DNA from: an uncultured beta proteobacterium
GTDB lineage: Bacteria > Pseudomonadota > Gammaproteobacteria > Burkholderiales > Burkholderiaceae
Length of the DNA: 38,918 bases
NCBI GenBank assembly: GCA_903938955.1
Contig: CAJAFJ010000509.1
Location: 1-38,918, forward strand
Direction: 5' to 3'
Both the position numbers and the translations under genes were made by a program. Every line of letters begins with the position of its first letter. Positions within the stretch are counted from its first letter, which is position 1. The notes beneath the pieces are model-generated. The model saw nothing but the letters and a program-made list of their open reading frames with translations. It ran no database searches and had not been told where the DNA came from. Positions 26,171 to 33,507 of this stretch are shown here, in pieces.

Positions 26171-27211
26171 TCAAATGTCGGCGCGTAGCTGACCGCTGAT
26201 CAGGTTACTGCCATACAGCGCGATTTCATCGATGAAACCCGGGGGAAGAAAGGCCTCGCGGGTGGCCAACCAGCGGGTCCAGGCGTCGCGCTGGTCTAGC
26301 AGCGCCTGGCGAGCTTGCGCTGCAGTGACCGCTTGGAAGTGCACCCGGGTGCTTGGCCGCAGGTGCGCCAGCCGAGGCAGGTCGGCGCGGATGACGGTGG
26401 CGATCTTGGGGTAGCCGCCCACGGTCTGGCTGTCGGCCAGCAACACAATGGGTTGACCGTTGGCGGGCACCTGTACCGCGCCGGCGGTGACCGCGTCTGA
26501 CACGATGTCGGCCGCTTTCGCGCTGGTGTGCGTGAGCGGCGTGCCGCGCAGGCGCAGGCCCATGCGGTCTTGCTCGGCGGTGGCCACCCAGCCGTCGCGC
26601 AAAAAAGCGGCCAGGGCGTCGGGTTGGAAATGGTCGGCTTGCGGCCCCAACATTACCCGCACTGGGCCCTCAGGCAGTGCCCAAGGCGTGGGCGCGCGCC
26701 ATTGTTTGGGGTCGGGTGTGGCCCATACCGAGCACGGCAGCAGGTCACCCGGGCGCAGCGCGCGGCCCAGCACGCCTTGCAGACCCGCGCGCCAGTTGCT
26801 GGAGCGGCTGCCCAGTTGGGCCGCAGGCTGGCAACCGCCCGACAGGGCCAGATAAGCGCAGCCGGTATCAGCCGCGCCCAGCACCAGCCGGTCACCCACC
26901 TGCAAGGTTTGGCTCTGCCAAGCTGGCAAGACCCTGATGCCACCCTCGGCAAGCAGGCATTTGGCGCTGACGCTGCCGGCCAGCGCCACGCGCACCGGGC
27001 CGGTGGTCACCCGCAGTTCTGTGCCCAAACCGCGCAGCTCCAGCACAGCGGCGCCGCCGTGGTTGCCCACCAGCGCATTGGCCGCCTCGGCCAGCGGCGC
27101 ATCGAGCCAGCCAGACACGGCAACGCCTTCATGGCGGTGGCCTTGGCGGCCCCGGTCTTGCACCGTGGTACCAATACCCGGCTGCACAATGGTCAACATG
27201 CCAGTGCTCAT
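26171..27211 (-). CDS. pxpC: 5-oxoprolinase subunit C (biotin-dependent carboxyltransferase-like)
   Basis: A 346-residue PxpC/AHS2-family protein. TIVQPGIGTTVQDRGRQGHR at the N-terminus and VRVMLGPQADHF, TEQDRMGLRLRG-like and GGYPKIATVIRADLPRLA segments match the cyclophilin-like AHS2 domain. It overlaps pxpB by four bases (ATGA), supporting a coupled PxpB-PxpC complex. Part of the 5-oxoprolinase; PxpBC are thought to activate or phosphorylate the substrate for PxpA. Confidence 0.93.
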   Translation of the reverse strand: MSTGMLTIVQPGIGTTVQDRGRQGHRHEGVAVSGWLDAPLAEAANALVGNHGGAAVLELRGLGTELRVTTGPVRVALAGSVSAKCLLAEGGIRVLPAWQSQTLQVGDRLVLGAADTGCAYLALSGGCQPAAQLGSRSSNWRAGLQGVLGRALRPGDLLPCSVWATPDPKQWRAPTPWALPEGPVRVMLGPQADHFQPDALAAFLRDGWVATAEQDRMGLRLRGTPLTHTSAKAADIVSDAVTAGAVQVPANGQPIVLLADSQTVGGYPKIATVIRADLPRLAHLRPSTRVHFQAVTAAQARQALLDQRDAWTRWLATREAFLPPGFIDEIALYGSNLISGQLRADI

Positions 27212-27975
27212 GCGGCCCCCTGGGATTCAAGAAAAATTTCGCGCGGCAACTGCCCGGCCACGGTGAGCTGGTGCAGGCGCTCGTATTCGCCCAGGGGCAC
27301 GGGGTACCAGCGCACCCGGTCGCCCACCGCGAGCATGGCCGGATGTTCGGCAAAGCGCAGATCGAACAGTTGCACCGGTGTGCGGCCCAGCAAGTTCCAG
27401 CCGCCCGGGCTGTCCCAGGGGTAAACCGCACACATCTCGCCCGCCACTGCCAGCGAGTGGGCGGGCACACGCTGGCGTGGGCTGGCCAGACGCGGCATGG
27501 CCAGCTCAGGCGGCAAGCCGCCCATGTAGGGGAAGCCGGGCTGAAAGCCGATTACATACACCCGAAAATCAGCATCCAGCAGCCGATCGATGACCTCGGT
27601 CTCTGATAGCCCCCGGGCTTCGGCCAAGCGGGGCAGGTCTGGGGCAAAGCTCGGCTCAAAGCACACTGGCAGGCGCCAATGCTGCCCCTCGCGCACCACT
27701 TGGCCGCCCTGCTGGCCCAGGGCCAGCAGGCGCTCACCCAGGCTGTCGGCATCAGCTGTCAGCGGGTCAAAGTGCACGGTGAGCGAACGAAAGGTCGGTA
27801 CCACATCGGTCACCGCAGCAAACAGCAGCTCGGTCTGGCGCAACTGAGCCACCCGGTCGGCCAGGTCAGTCACGCGGGCGTTGGTGGCGGTGCTGATGTC
27901 GCTCCCGAACTCCAGCGTCCAGGCGGCATCACCCAAGGCCAGCAAACGTGGCGTTGGCAAGACATGTGCATCCAT
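27208..27975 (-). CDS. pxpB: 5-oxoprolinase subunit B (AHS1/KipI-like)
   Basis: A 255-residue PxpB. Family features are LLALGDAAWTLEFG near residue 12, the VYVIGFQPGFPYMGGLP block near residues 145-161 and a PAHSLAVAGEMCAVYPWDSPGGWNLLGRTP stretch (shortened). It starts 3 bases after the TRAP large-permease stop and overlaps pxpC by four. KipI-type annotation (kinase inhibitor) is possible in other contexts, but the adjacent pxpC and pxpA settle the oxoprolinase role. Confidence 0.93.
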   Translation of the reverse strand: MDAHVLPTPRLLALGDAAWTLEFGSDISTATNARVTDLADRVAQLRQTELLFAAVTDVVPTFRSLTVHFDPLTADADSLGERLLALGQQGGQVVREGQHWRLPVCFEPSFAPDLPRLAEARGLSETEVIDRLLDADFRVYVIGFQPGFPYMGGLPPELAMPRLASPRQRVPAHSLAVAGEMCAVYPWDSPGGWNLLGRTPVQLFDLRFAEHPAMLAVGDRVRWYPVPLGEYERLHQLTVAGQLPREIFLESQGAA

Positions 27976-27978
27976 GGT

Positions 27979-29277
27979 TTAGCCTGCCATTTGGCCGGGC
28001 AGCCAGGTCACGATGCCCGGGACGAAGTAAATCAACAGCACCGCGAATACCATCAGGAGAAACATGGGGAGCGCATGCCAGGCGAGGTAGGAGATTTCCT
28101 TCTTTGTCATGCCCTGCAAAACAAACAGGTTGAACCCCACTGGCGGTGTTATCTGTGCCATTTCGACCACCAACACCACAAAGATGCCGAACCAGACGGG
28201 GTCGATGCCGGCTTTCTCAATGGTGGGCAGCAGCACGCCCATGGTCAGCACCACGATGGAGATGCCGTCCAGAAAGCAGCCCAGTACGATGAAGAAGCCC
28301 ATCAGCGCGATGATCAGCTGCCATTGGGGCAGCCCCAGCACGCCGATCCACTCGGCCAACTGGCGCGGCAGACCGATGTAGCCCATCGACAGTGTCAAAA
28401 ACGCGGCACCGGCCAAAATCAGCGCAATCATGCAGTACAGGCGGGTGGCACCGAGCAGGCTGTCGCGGAACTGTTGCCAACGCATCTCGCCCTGGACGGT
28501 GGCGATGATGAGCGCGCCCACCACGCCCAGTGCCGCCGATTCGGTGGCGGTGGCGATGCCGCTATAGACCGAGCCCAGCACGGCCCCGATCAAGGCGACC
28601 ACAGGCAGCAGGTTGCGCGACGCCTTGAGCTTGTCGACAAAGCGCATGGCAGGGCCTGCCGGCGGGATCTGGTCCGGGTGCAGCAACGCCCACACCATCG
28701 TGTAGCCCATGAACAGACCTGCCAGCAAAAGGCCTGGAAACACGCCGGCAATAAAGAGTTGGGCAATTGACACGTTGGCCGCAACACCGTAAACGATCAT
28801 GATGATCGAGGGCGGAATCATCAGACCCAGCGTGCCCGCGCCGGCCAGTGTGGCCAGGGCCATGTGCTCGGGGTAGCCGCGCTTTTTCAGCTCGGGCAGG
28901 GTCATCTTGCCAATGGTGGCGCAGGTCGCCGCTGACGAGCCCGACACCGCCGCAAAAATGGTGCAGCCGATGATGTTGGTGTGCAAGAGGCGGCCCGGCA
29001 GGCGTTCCAGCCACGGTGCCAGGCCCTTGAACATGTCCTCTGAGAGTTTGGTGCGAAACAGAATCTCGCCCATCCAGATGAACAGCGGCAGCGCGGTCAA
29101 GGTCCAGGACGAGGCTGAGCCCCAGATGGCGACCGCCATCGCGTCGCCGACCGGGCGGCTGGTGAACAGCTCCATGCCGATCCAAGCCACGCCGGTCAGC
29201 GTCAGGCCCACCCAAACGCCACAACCGAGGGTGAGAAACAAGGCTGCAATCAGCAGCGCGGTAATAGTGAAGTCCAT
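27979..29277 (-). CDS. TRAP transporter large permease (DctM type)
   Basis: A 432-residue inner-membrane protein with about 12 hydrophobic segments. DctM hallmarks include AAVSGSSAATCATIGKM, the GTLGLMIPPSIIMIVYGV block and a C-terminal TPPVGFNLFVLQG. It carries Na+- or H+-coupled uptake of the solute delivered by DctP. It lies 9 bases after dctQ and 3 before pxpB. With pxpBCA on the same transcript, the substrate is probably 5-oxoproline (pyroglutamate). Confidence 0.93.
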   Translation of the reverse strand: MDFTITALLIAALFLTLGCGVWVGLTLTGVAWIGMELFTSRPVGDAMAVAIWGSASSWTLTALPLFIWMGEILFRTKLSEDMFKGLAPWLERLPGRLLHTNIIGCTIFAAVSGSSAATCATIGKMTLPELKKRGYPEHMALATLAGAGTLGLMIPPSIIMIVYGVAANVSIAQLFIAGVFPGLLLAGLFMGYTMVWALLHPDQIPPAGPAMRFVDKLKASRNLLPVVALIGAVLGSVYSGIATATESAALGVVGALIIATVQGEMRWQQFRDSLLGATRLYCMIALILAGAAFLTLSMGYIGLPRQLAEWIGVLGLPQWQLIIALMGFFIVLGCFLDGISIVVLTMGVLLPTIEKAGIDPVWFGIFVVLVVEMAQITPPVGFNLFVLQGMTKKEISYLAWHALPMFLLMVFAVLLIYFVPGIVTWLPGQMAG

Positions 29278-29286
29278 GGCAAGTCC

Positions 29287-29805
29287 TTATTCGATACGGG
29301 CAGGTTCGTTGTCGGTCATGGGGTCGCGCAAGGGTTCGCCGCGCAGCAACAGAATCAGGTCACCCAGAAAGGCGAGTACAAAAAGCGAGGTGCCGATGGC
29401 CATGCCCAGTTGCGGAATCCACAACGGGGTGGCGTCCAGACCGGTAGAGATGTCATGGAACTCACGCGACTGCAGCATCAACCGGATCGAAAACCACGCC
29501 AGAGCGCCAGACAGGGCAATCGCCACTAAATGGCACGCAATGTCCAACAGACCCTTGCCCCGCTCAGGCAGCTGGTTGAACAACAGCGTGACGCGGATGT
29601 GCTCACCCCGACGCAAGGTGGGTGCCAGCGCCATAAAGGCCGAAATAGCCATGCAGTAGCCTGCGTAGGCATCGGCACCTGGCAGGTCGAAGACAGGGTG
29701 GAGTCGGCCCAGGATGCTGGCCAGTACCGACACCAGGGTGCCAACCATGAAGACCCCGGCCAGGTACCCCGTCGCGTTGAAAAATCGATCAAGCAGTTGT
29801 CGCAT
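29287..29805 (-). CDS. TRAP transporter small permease (DctQ type)
   Basis: A 172-residue membrane protein with four hydrophobic segments, the normal size for DctQ. The GADAYAGYCMAISAFMALAPTLRRGEHIRV region (shortened) includes the conserved polar RRGEHIRV motif before TM3. It forms the complex with DctM. 66 bases separate it from dctP. Confidence 0.9.
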   Translation of the reverse strand: MRQLLDRFFNATGYLAGVFMVGTLVSVLASILGRLHPVFDLPGADAYAGYCMAISAFMALAPTLRRGEHIRVTLLFNQLPERGKGLLDIACHLVAIALSGALAWFSIRLMLQSREFHDISTGLDATPLWIPQLGMAIGTSLFVLAFLGDLILLLRGEPLRDPMTDNEPARIE

Positions 29806-29871
29806 GATGCGCCCTTTTAAGAAGTTGATGGAGGGCCGCCCCGTGTGAGGCGGTACGGTCTTGGCAACGGT

Positions 29872-30852
29872 TTACTTTTGGAACGCGCTGATGATCGCTT
29901 GGCCGTCAGCCCCGGTCTGCTTGACCCAGTCGGCCACCATGCTTTCGCCAATCTTTTTCAGCTCGGCGCGCAGGGTCGGGCTGCCCGCGTCCACCGTCAT
30001 GCCGTTTTTACGCAACTGGTCAAGGTACCAGCCGTTTTTCTCGGCGCTGATCTTCCAGCCACGGGCTTCGGCATCGGCGGCGACCTTGGTGAGTGCTGCT
30101 TGTGTGGGTTTGTCGAGGCCGTCAAACGCCTTTTGCGACACGATCACCAGGTTTTTGGGCAACCAGGCGCTGACGTCGTAGTAGTACTTCACCTGCTCCC
30201 ACACTTTGCTGTCGTAGCCGGTCGCACCCGACGTCATGAACGTGGTCACGGCTCCGGTGGCCAGCGCCTGCGTCAGTTCGGCGGCCTGCACGGTGACCGC
30301 CTGCGCGCCCACGAGCTGGGCGATGCGGCTGGTGTTGGGGTTGTAGGCGCGCCATTTCACGCCCTTGAGGTCGGCCACCGACTGGATCGGCTTGGCGCTG
30401 AAAATGCCCTGCGGTGGCCAGGCCACCGAGTACAGCACCTTGATGCCCTGTTTGGCCAGCGCAGCCTCGGTGGCGACATGAGAGACGCGCCACAGCTTTT
30501 GGGCCTCGGCGTAGCTGGTGGCCAGGAAGGGGATGGAGTCCAGACCAAACAGCGGGTTTTCGTTGGAGTAGCCCGAGATGATGATCTCGCCAAGCTGCGC
30601 CTGGCCACCCTGCACCGAGCGCTTGATTTCGTTCGCCTTGAACAGCGAGCCACCGTCATGCACCGTGATCTTGAGCTTGCCAGCGGTGGCCTGGTCAACA
30701 TCCTTGGCAAACTGATGGATGTTTTCGGTGTGGAAGTTGGCGGCCGGGTAGCCCGTGGGCATGTCCCACTTTTGCTGGGCCATCACCTGGCCTGCGGACG
30801 ACAAGACTGCTGCGGCGAGGCTGGCGACAGCCCACTGTTTGATAGTGACCAT
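29872..30852 (-). CDS. TRAP transporter solute-binding protein (DctP type)
   Basis: A 326-residue periplasmic binding protein. Start placed at ATG 30852 with GGAG seven bases upstream, giving the signal peptide MVTIKQWAVASLAAAVLSS with cleavage near QVMA|QQK; the frame continues upstream without family resemblance. FHTENIHQFAKDVDQATAGKLKI, the GEIIISGYSNENPLFGLDSIPF block and the Arg in GVKWRAYNPNTSRIAQ (carboxylate clamp) match DctP. Bordetella DctP6/DctP7 of the same superfamily bind pyroglutamate, which agrees with the linked pxp genes. Confidence 0.92.
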   Translation of the reverse strand: MVTIKQWAVASLAAAVLSSAGQVMAQQKWDMPTGYPAANFHTENIHQFAKDVDQATAGKLKITVHDGGSLFKANEIKRSVQGGQAQLGEIIISGYSNENPLFGLDSIPFLATSYAEAQKLWRVSHVATEAALAKQGIKVLYSVAWPPQGIFSAKPIQSVADLKGVKWRAYNPNTSRIAQLVGAQAVTVQAAELTQALATGAVTTFMTSGATGYDSKVWEQVKYYYDVSAWLPKNLVIVSQKAFDGLDKPTQAALTKVAADAEARGWKISAEKNGWYLDQLRKNGMTVDAGSPTLRAELKKIGESMVADWVKQTGADGQAIISAFQK

Positions 30853-30920
30853 GGAGTACTCCGTTAACGATGAGACGGCCCACTGGCAGGCGCCAACAGG
30901 CGTCATTGATTGCACAACGA

Positions 30921-30979
30921 CAACGTAATGTTAATAGAATATCAACGTTTTATCGCTATGGTTTTCCCTTATTAGCGAT
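30921..30979. promoter_or_regulatory. AT-rich divergent dctP/marR control region with repeats
   Basis: The spacer between dctP (30852, minus) and the MarR-like gene (31038, plus) is markedly AT-rich. It contains direct repeats CAACGT at 30921-30926 and 30943-30948 (22 bases apart) and inverted repeats ATCGCTA (30952-30958) and TAGCGAT (30973-30979) with 21 bases between their starts, i.e. two helical turns. These are candidate binding sites for the adjacent regulator. Confidence 0.45.
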
Positions 30980-31037
30980 TTGTTATTCATATAAACTACA
31001 GTTTGAGACCGCCCGACCACTTTTGATTGACGCCCCG

Positions 31038-31589
31038 ATGCCCTCCAACACGCCTTCAACCCCAACGACCAGCCCGCTTGCCACCGACTCGCAACGCATC
31101 GTCACGTCGGCGCACCTGGTGTCGGAAAAGTCGCCCGAACTGTCTGAGCTCGAATTCGGGCTGATTATTGCCACCCACGCCTTCAATCGCTGGATGACGC
31201 GCTGCATGGGCGCCGCCGGCGTGAAAGACATGACGGCGGTGGATGTGCTGGTGCTGCATCACACCAACCACCGCGGCACCGAAAAGCGCTTGGCCGACAT
31301 CTGCTTCGTGCTCAACATCGAGGACACGCATGTGGTGTCCTATTCGCTCAAAAAGCTGATGGCAGCAGGCTATGTGCGCAGTCAAAAGAAGGGCAAGGAA
31401 GTGTTCTTTGCCACCACCGAGGCGGGCCTGGACCTGTGCCTGCGTTACCGCGAGGTGCGCGAGGCTTGCTTGTTGCCCGGCTTTTCCGGTGCCGCCGAAG
31501 AAAACGGCCAGCTGGGCGACATGGCCAAATTGTTGCGCACGGTGTCAGGCCGCTACGATCAGGCAGCGCGCGCAGCCACTTCATACTGA
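31038..31589 (+). CDS. MarR-like winged-helix regulator of the TRAP-pxp operon
   Basis: A 183-residue regulator. After a disordered Pro/Ser/Thr-rich N-terminus of about 30 residues comes a winged-helix domain: FNRWMTRCMGAAGVKDMTAVDVLVLHH, then the recognition region with LADICFVLNIEDTHVVSYSLKKL (each shortened in sense) and the wing KGKEVFFATTEAG. Start at ATG 31038; the frame is open upstream, but that part is AT-rich promoter. Divergent from dctP, so it probably controls the pyroglutamate uptake/oxoprolinase operon. The effector is unknown. Confidence 0.82.
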   Translation: MPSNTPSTPTTSPLATDSQRIVTSAHLVSEKSPELSELEFGLIIATHAFNRWMTRCMGAAGVKDMTAVDVLVLHHTNHRGTEKRLADICFVLNIEDTHVVSYSLKKLMAAGYVRSQKKGKEVFFATTEAGLDLCLRYREVREACLLPGFSGAAEENGQLGDMAKLLRTVSGRYDQAARAATSY

Positions 31590-31664
31590 ACTGCTGATCT
31601 TTGACATTGCCAATGTCCGTAATCTACCAAGTGACGTCGAGGCCGCTGGGCTCGTTAAAGGAAC

Positions 31665-31680
31665 GCCCCTTGGGGCTTTA
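31665..31680 (+). terminator. probable intrinsic terminator after the MarR-like gene
   Basis: GCCC-CTTG-GGGC (31665-31676) followed by TTTA, 75 bases after the stop codon of the MarR-like gene. The T-run is short, so confidence is moderate. Confidence 0.4.
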
Positions 31681-31769
31681 TCGGGTGGCGCGAAACCAGC
31701 GGGCAGCGACTCATTCTGGTAGTGCGAATGAAAGTGCCGCATCGTCGCGATAAGTCCTGCAGTCGGACG

Positions 31770-31940
31770 CTACGCTGCATCAGGCTGACATGCCGGGGAA
31801 GCGCGCTGGAAAGCATCGAGCGCAGCGCAGGCCTGGTCAATGGTCACGATATGGGGAAACGGCGTCAGGTCCACCTTGAAGCGGCGGGCAATTTCTACCT
31901 GCGGCACCAGGTTGGCAATGGCTTGCGGCAACCATTGCAG
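31770..31940 (-). pseudogene. maiA/zeta-GST 3' remnant
   Basis: The minus strand encodes a C-terminal piece of maleylacetoacetate isomerase: LVPQVEIARRFKVDL, then IDQACAALDAFQRASP and a terminal QPDAA before TAG (31770-31772), all in one frame and in family order. The rest of the gene (about 150 residues, including the glutathione-binding domain) is missing; similarity stops near 31910-31940, where the neighbouring antitoxin-like gene ends. It is a truncated leftover with no start of its own. Confidence 0.75.
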
Positions 31941-31942
31941 GA

Positions 31943-32410
31943 TCAAGAAGCGCTCCCGGCACGCTTGACCAGCTCGGCACGTTGTTTGGCCCAACTCTTA
32001 TTGGCATCCTCATTCGACACCCATTGGGTGGTGGGGTCGTCGGCCTCCTTGATTCCTTCTGCCACCTCGGCGCGAAACCACTTGTCGTAAGCTGCCGCCG
32101 CGTGGGTCTGGCGCATGCGTTCGGCTGCGTCCGTGCGTTGGGGTGCTGGCTTGATCGTCGCTGGGGCAAACTGTCGTGTGTCCGTCTTGAATTCTTCGAT
32201 GCCGACCGTTTTGAGGTAGCTGGCCAGCGTCTCGAACTTTCTAAAAATGCGGACGGCACCGCGCTTGGCCGCTAACGCGCGCTCGGTTGTTCCGTACTGG
32301 ATAACAACGCCCCAGCCGCCCGGCTGACCCACGACACAAGCACTCCGCACCGCGCCTGCTTCAGACAGGTGCGCAAGGGTCGCATGGTCTATTGTTGTAG
32401 CAGTTGTCAT
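31943..32410 (-). CDS. antitoxin-like hypothetical protein (orphan)
   Basis: A 155-residue soluble protein with AAAGGCGAG upstream of its ATG (32410), a strong ribosome site. The N-terminal half (residues about 1-75) is a small alpha/beta domain (SACVVGQPGGWGVVIQYG, then FRKFETLASYLKTVGI); the C-terminal half is helical and ends in WVSNEDANKSWAKQRAELVKR. That tail resembles RelB/ParD-type or stability-determinant antitoxins, so I call it antitoxin-like, but I cannot name the family. No toxin follows: the stop codon abuts the maiA remnant. Paired inverted repeats around the start suggest autoregulation. The low-GC leader and the setting point to transfer. Confidence 0.6.
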   Translation of the reverse strand: MTTATTIDHATLAHLSEAGAVRSACVVGQPGGWGVVIQYGTTERALAAKRGAVRIFRKFETLASYLKTVGIEEFKTDTRQFAPATIKPAPQRTDAAERMRQTHAAAAYDKWFRAEVAEGIKEADDPTTQWVSNEDANKSWAKQRAELVKRAGSAS

Positions 32411-32444
32411 TTACTCGCCTTTTTAATAAAAACAATAGACAACT
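32387..32444. promoter_or_regulatory. two nested inverted repeats around the start of the antitoxin-like gene
   Basis: GTCTATTGTT (32387-32396, inside codons 5-8) pairs perfectly with AACAATAGAC (32431-32440, upstream of the ribosome site). AGTTGTC (32402-32408) pairs perfectly with GACAACT (32438-32444). The start codon (32408-32410) lies between the arms. Such elements are typical operators or mRNA structures of self-regulated small genes. Confidence 0.5.
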
Positions 32445-32522
32445 TTAAACCGAATATTAGAGAAGTGGGAAATGTTCTAAAGACAAATTGCTAATTAGCT
32501 CAACTTAACGCCCGCTTCATCT

Positions 32523-32594
32523 CACCCGCTCACGCTGGCCCAATTCGCGCACATTGACCAGAGGGCACGACTCGCCCGCCTGATCGCACGGCAC
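32523..32594 (-). pseudogene. 72-bp fragment of a FisR-like sigma54 regulator gene
   Basis: 66 of 72 bases match 36379-36450, inside the intact FisR-type gene. The minus strand still reads [13 protein letters not shown] and GQRERV in frame, including the two cysteines of the sensor motif. Neither flank continues the similarity. It lies in the AT-variable stretch 32411-32712 that holds no complete gene. Confidence 0.8.
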
Positions 32595-32607
32595 ATCAAG
32601 GAGAATT

Positions 32608-32692
32608 CATCAGCATCTGGCCGATTGGGCCCAAGTGCATTCAGCGCGGCTGGCGATGAAGCGGGGCACCACGTGTTCAGCGACCGGGTGAT
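32608..32692 (+). pseudogene. fragment of a LigB-type dioxygenase gene with internal deletion
   Basis: 32608-32648 matches 24956-24996 at 36 of 41 bases, and 32652-32692 matches 25061-25101 at 38 of 41 bases. The 64 bases between these blocks in the intact gene are reduced to 3 here, which also shifts the frame. Only about 45 codons of the 3' part remain. Confidence 0.8.
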
Positions 32693-32712
32693 TCAAAGCG
32701 CCGGGGCGGCGG

Positions 32713-33417
32713 TCAGACCGGTGGCGGAACCGTCAGCCCGCGTACCACGGCGGGCCGCGCTACAAACGCGGCCAGTGCCCGCGTCACCTGCGTGAAATCC
32801 TGCATGCCCACCAAGTCGCCCGCGCCGTAGCGCTCGATCAGGTTACGCACCCAGGGAAAGATCGCGATGTCGGCAATGGTGTAGGCCTCGCCCATGACCC
32901 AGCTGCGCCCGGTGAGACGCTGGTCCAGCACGCCCAGCAGGCGCCGGGATTCGGCCAGGTAGCGCTCCAGCGGGCGCTTGTCCTCAAAGTCCTTGCCCGC
33001 AAAGAAGTTGAAAAAGCCCACCTGTCCAAACATCGGCCCGATGCCGCCCATCTGGAACATCAGCCACTGAATGGTCTCGTAGCGCAGTGCCGCCTCCTGC
33101 GGCAGTAACTGGCCCGTTTTCTCGGCCAGGTACAGCAAAATCGCGCCCGACTCGAACAGCGCCAGCGGCGCACCGCCCGGCCCGTTCGGGTCCAGAATGG
33201 CCGGAATCTTGTTGTTCGGGTTGAGCGAAAGAAACTCGGGCGAGAACTGGTCGCGGGTCTCAAAGTTGACCCGGTGCGCCTCGTAAGGCAGGCCCGTTTC
33301 CTCCAGCATGATCGACACCTTCACGCCATTGGGCGTGGGCAGCGAATACAGCTGCAGCCACTCGGGATGCCGGGCAGGCCATTTGTGGGTGACGGGAAAG
33401 CGGGAGAGATCAGTCAT
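32713..33417 (-). CDS. glutathione S-transferase (Nu-class-like, YfcG/YghU type)
   Basis: A 234-residue GST. The thioredoxin-fold N-terminal domain contains LYSLPTPNGVKVSIMLEETG, where TPNG is the Nu-class signature, followed by NPNNKIPAIL and ESGAILLYLAEKTG (glutathione-binding Glu-Ser). The C-terminal helical domain has GEAYTIADIAIFPWVRN with the conserved Asp cap. Nu-class enzymes show disulfide-bond reductase and peroxidase activity. Start at ATG 33417; the frame extends upstream without similarity. Its 3' end borders the gene-fragment patch. The LysR gene upstream lies 90 bases away on the same strand. Confidence 0.9.
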   Translation of the reverse strand: MTDLSRFPVTHKWPARHPEWLQLYSLPTPNGVKVSIMLEETGLPYEAHRVNFETRDQFSPEFLSLNPNNKIPAILDPNGPGGAPLALFESGAILLYLAEKTGQLLPQEAALRYETIQWLMFQMGGIGPMFGQVGFFNFFAGKDFEDKRPLERYLAESRRLLGVLDQRLTGRSWVMGEAYTIADIAIFPWVRNLIERYGAGDLVGMQDFTQVTRALAAFVARPAVVRGLTVPPPV

Positions 33418-33507
33418 GGTGCGGCGCTCTTGTCTGAGTGATAGGGAATGGCCTTGAAAGGCGGGGCCCGATTGTCGCCGCTGGGTTGGCACCACCCCAA
33501 GTGCCCG

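Noticed and set aside
30870..31037. 56-codon N-terminal extension of the MarR-like gene
   Set aside because: The stretch is AT-rich promoter DNA with repeats; translation would be unlike family members.
31943..32712. Insertion sequence or integron as the cause of the fragment patch
   Set aside because: No transposase, terminal inverted repeats, target duplication or attC-like site could be seen, so a mobile element is not called.
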